Shown here piece after piece: positions 30,620-31,875 of a stretch of 31,875 nt of DNA; positions within the stretch are counted from its first letter, which is position 1; every line of letters begins with the position of its first letter. The DNA lies in NCBI GenBank assembly GCA_964518505.1, contig CAZFGT010000027.1, forward strand, positions 1 to 31,875. The letters are read 5' to 3'. This DNA comes from DASPUH01 sp964518505. Lineage in GTDB: Bacteria > Chloroflexota > Limnocylindria > Limnocylindrales > CSP1-4. A program made the position numbers and the translations under genes. The notes under the pieces were generated by a model. The model did no database searches, was not told the DNA's origin, and saw only the letters and a program-made list of their open reading frames with translations.

Positions 30620-31102
30620 ATGGCCCTCGTGTCGGGTCAGGAGTTGCTGTTCGGGATCGTCCAGGTCGCCGTCGTGGTCGCCGGTTTCACGGCCGTGACC
30701 GCCGCGCTGACCCCTCCGGGCGGGTCGTGGAGTCCAGACCTGCGGATCCGCCAGCGTGCGATCGTCTCCACCAGTTTCAACGTCGTGTTCGAGGGCCTGC
30801 TGGCCGTGGTCGCCCTGGCGTGGTTCACCGATGCGCATGCGGCGCTGGTGCTCTCCAGCGCCGCAGTCGCCGTCTATACGATCTGGGTGGTGGGGACCCG
30901 CGCTCGGCAGTTCCTCAAGACCGATGCGTTCCGTACGCGCAGTGGCCAGCTGCTCTTCGTCCTGGGGCCCCTGGCCTGCCTGCTGTTCGCGGCGAACGCG
31001 ATCGTCTTCGCCTCCGTGGCCGTGTACGCGGCCGCGCTCTGCATCCAGCTGTCCGTGGCCGTGCTCAGCTTCTATTCCGTCGTGGCGGCCGCCTCGCGCT
31101 GA
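30620..31102 (+). CDS. Small four-helix membrane protein
   Basis: A 160-residue protein on the plus strand, divergent from the zinc-ribbon gene. Hydrophobic segments at about 8-30, 50-70, 75-92, 110-130 and 133-155 make it an integral membrane protein with four or five helices. No family or catalytic motif is recognised. The ATG at 30620-30622 has only a weak purine stretch upstream. The 87 bases to the divergent gene would hold both promoters. Confidence 0.7.
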   Translation: MALVSGQELLFGIVQVAVVVAGFTAVTAALTPPGGSWSPDLRIRQRAIVSTSFNVVFEGLLAVVALAWFTDAHAALVLSSAAVAVYTIWVVGTRARQFLKTDAFRTRSGQLLFVLGPLACLLFAANAIVFASVAVYAAALCIQLSVAVLSFYSVVAAASR

Positions 31103-31245
31103 CCGGCATCGGCCCGCAGGCGGATCGGGGCCGTTCGGCACTTGACCTCCCGGTCGAAGCTGCGCCAGCCTCCACTGCCGGAGCCGGCTCCTGCTCCGCC
31201 AACGCGCTGCAGCAGACCCGATCGCCGGCGGACAAGAGGTGCAGC

Positions 31246-31677
31246 ATGTCGGGTCTGACGGCTACCCGGCCACTCGGGATCACCATCATCGCGGCGCTCG
31301 CGCTGATCGCTGGAGTCCTTGGCATCATCGCGGGCGTGGCCGTCCTCGGCCTGGGAGGCGGGCTCGGCACGGTCAGCGGCACGATCACGCTGCTGATCGC
31401 AGTGGCCGAGCTCGGCCTCGCCTATGGGCTCTGGATGCTGTTGCCCTGGTCGTGGCGGCTCTGCTTCGCCCTGGCCATCGTGAACCCCTTGTGGGAGCTG
31501 GGCCGCTTCTTGTTCCGCGGGGCCGACCCCCTCAGCCTGATCGTCGGCGTCCTGTTCGCCGCGGTCTGGATCTACTACCTGAACCTGCCAGGCATCCGGG
31601 CGGCCCTGCATGCGCCTGCGAGCGGCTTTCCGCTCATCGGCAACGCCCTCGACGGAGTCCTCGGCGGCCAGAAGTAG
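31246..31677 (+). CDS. Small four-helix membrane protein
   Basis: A 143-residue integral membrane protein: helices at about 9-35, 42-62, 66-88 and 93-115, then a short soluble tail. The pattern of LGITIIAALALIAGVLGIIAG followed by LPWSWRLCFALAI resembles small membrane proteins of unknown function. The ATG (31246-31248) has AGAGG seven bases upstream; the frame is open further upstream but that part is a shadow of the preceding gene. Whether it is co-transcribed with the gene 143 bases upstream is unclear. Confidence 0.72.
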   Translation: MSGLTATRPLGITIIAALALIAGVLGIIAGVAVLGLGGGLGTVSGTITLLIAVAELGLAYGLWMLLPWSWRLCFALAIVNPLWELGRFLFRGADPLSLIVGVLFAAVWIYYLNLPGIRAALHAPASGFPLIGNALDGVLGGQK

Positions 31678-31731
31678 GGGATGCGCAGCCCGCAAGGAAG
31701 CCGGCTGCACCACGCCACGGGTTGTCGGCGG

Positions 31732-31759
31732 GGCCCCGCGCGGTCCCGCGCGGCCCCGG
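31732..31759 (+). repeat. GC-rich inverted repeat downstream of the last gene
   Basis: GGGGCC-CCGCGCGG and CCGCGCGGCCCC form a strong hairpin with a two-base bulge about 55 bases after the stop at 31677. It has no T run, so it may be a factor-assisted transcript end or a stability element. Confidence 0.35.
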
Positions 31760-31875
31760 GAGCACGCTAGCCGCGCAGCTTGTCCCATCGGTGACACGGC
31801 CTCGCCCGTGACCCCGCCCGCCCAGAACCCATAGGCGGTTGCCCCGCCAGCTGAGTGCCTGGAGCCCCCGGGCGG

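Overview
This window is bacterial chromosome with very high GC. It is densely packed: most genes lie on the minus strand and many neighbours overlap by 4 bp (ATGA or GTGA). The mix of a T-box-controlled thrS, a thrS-infC order, a DUF951 protein, paired DUF881 proteins, mycobacterial-type LppX-like lipoproteins and a GEMM-I riboswitch fits a high-GC Chloroflexota lineage (perhaps Limnocylindria-like). A deep actinobacterial relative cannot be excluded from sequence alone. No phage, IS element, CRISPR array or rRNA was seen.

Layout, left to right (genes read right to left unless stated). (1) 1-3161: translation block. A tRNA-Val(GAC) is followed by a T-box leader, thrS (no TGS domain), a 387-bp spacer with its own promoter, and infC. 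infC appears to start at CTG and runs off the left edge. (2) 3268-17199: a long co-directional run with very short or overlapping junctions: MMPL exporter, solute-binding lipoprotein, secreted HEXXH peptidase, two DUF881 membrane proteins, TldD, TldE, DUF951, MFS transporter, L-asparaginase and a YtcJ-like amidohydrolase. Several members handle peptides or amides. (3) 17279-18936: two lipoproteins, one LppX/LprG-like. (4) 19051-20963: a secreted parallel beta-helix protein behind a cyclic-di-GMP-I (GEMM-I) riboswitch. (5) 21147-21341 (+): the C-terminal stump of a lost MFS transporter. (6) 21332-28424: a compact six-gene ureide (allantoin) operon: NCS1 permease, allantoinase, Asp/Glu/hydantoin racemase-family protein, allantoicase, M20 ureide amidohydrolase, and a ketol-acid reductoisomerase (KARI) homologue. 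(7) 28795-30532: uronate isomerase behind a zinc-ribbon membrane protein. (8) 30620-31677 (+): two small integral membrane proteins.

The most unusual object is the KARI-like gene that closes the ureide operon. It keeps the Rossmann fold signature, the His of the HG(F/L)N motif and the first metal pair (Asp192, Glu196). It has lost the active-site Lys (Asn132) and both second-site glutamates (Lys227, Ser231), so it is unlikely to make branched-chain amino acids. Its position suggests a redox step on a ureide or glyoxylate-type product. The racemase-family protein in the same operon lacks the first of the two catalytic cysteines (Gly75), so two of the six enzymes look repurposed. A working route is: uptake by NCS1, allantoin to allantoate (AllB), allantoate to ureidoglycolate plus urea (allantoicase), then ureidoglycolate to glyoxylate, ammonia and CO2 (M20 enzyme), with the KARI-like protein acting on one of the 2-hydroxy or 2-oxo acids. 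That last assignment is inference.
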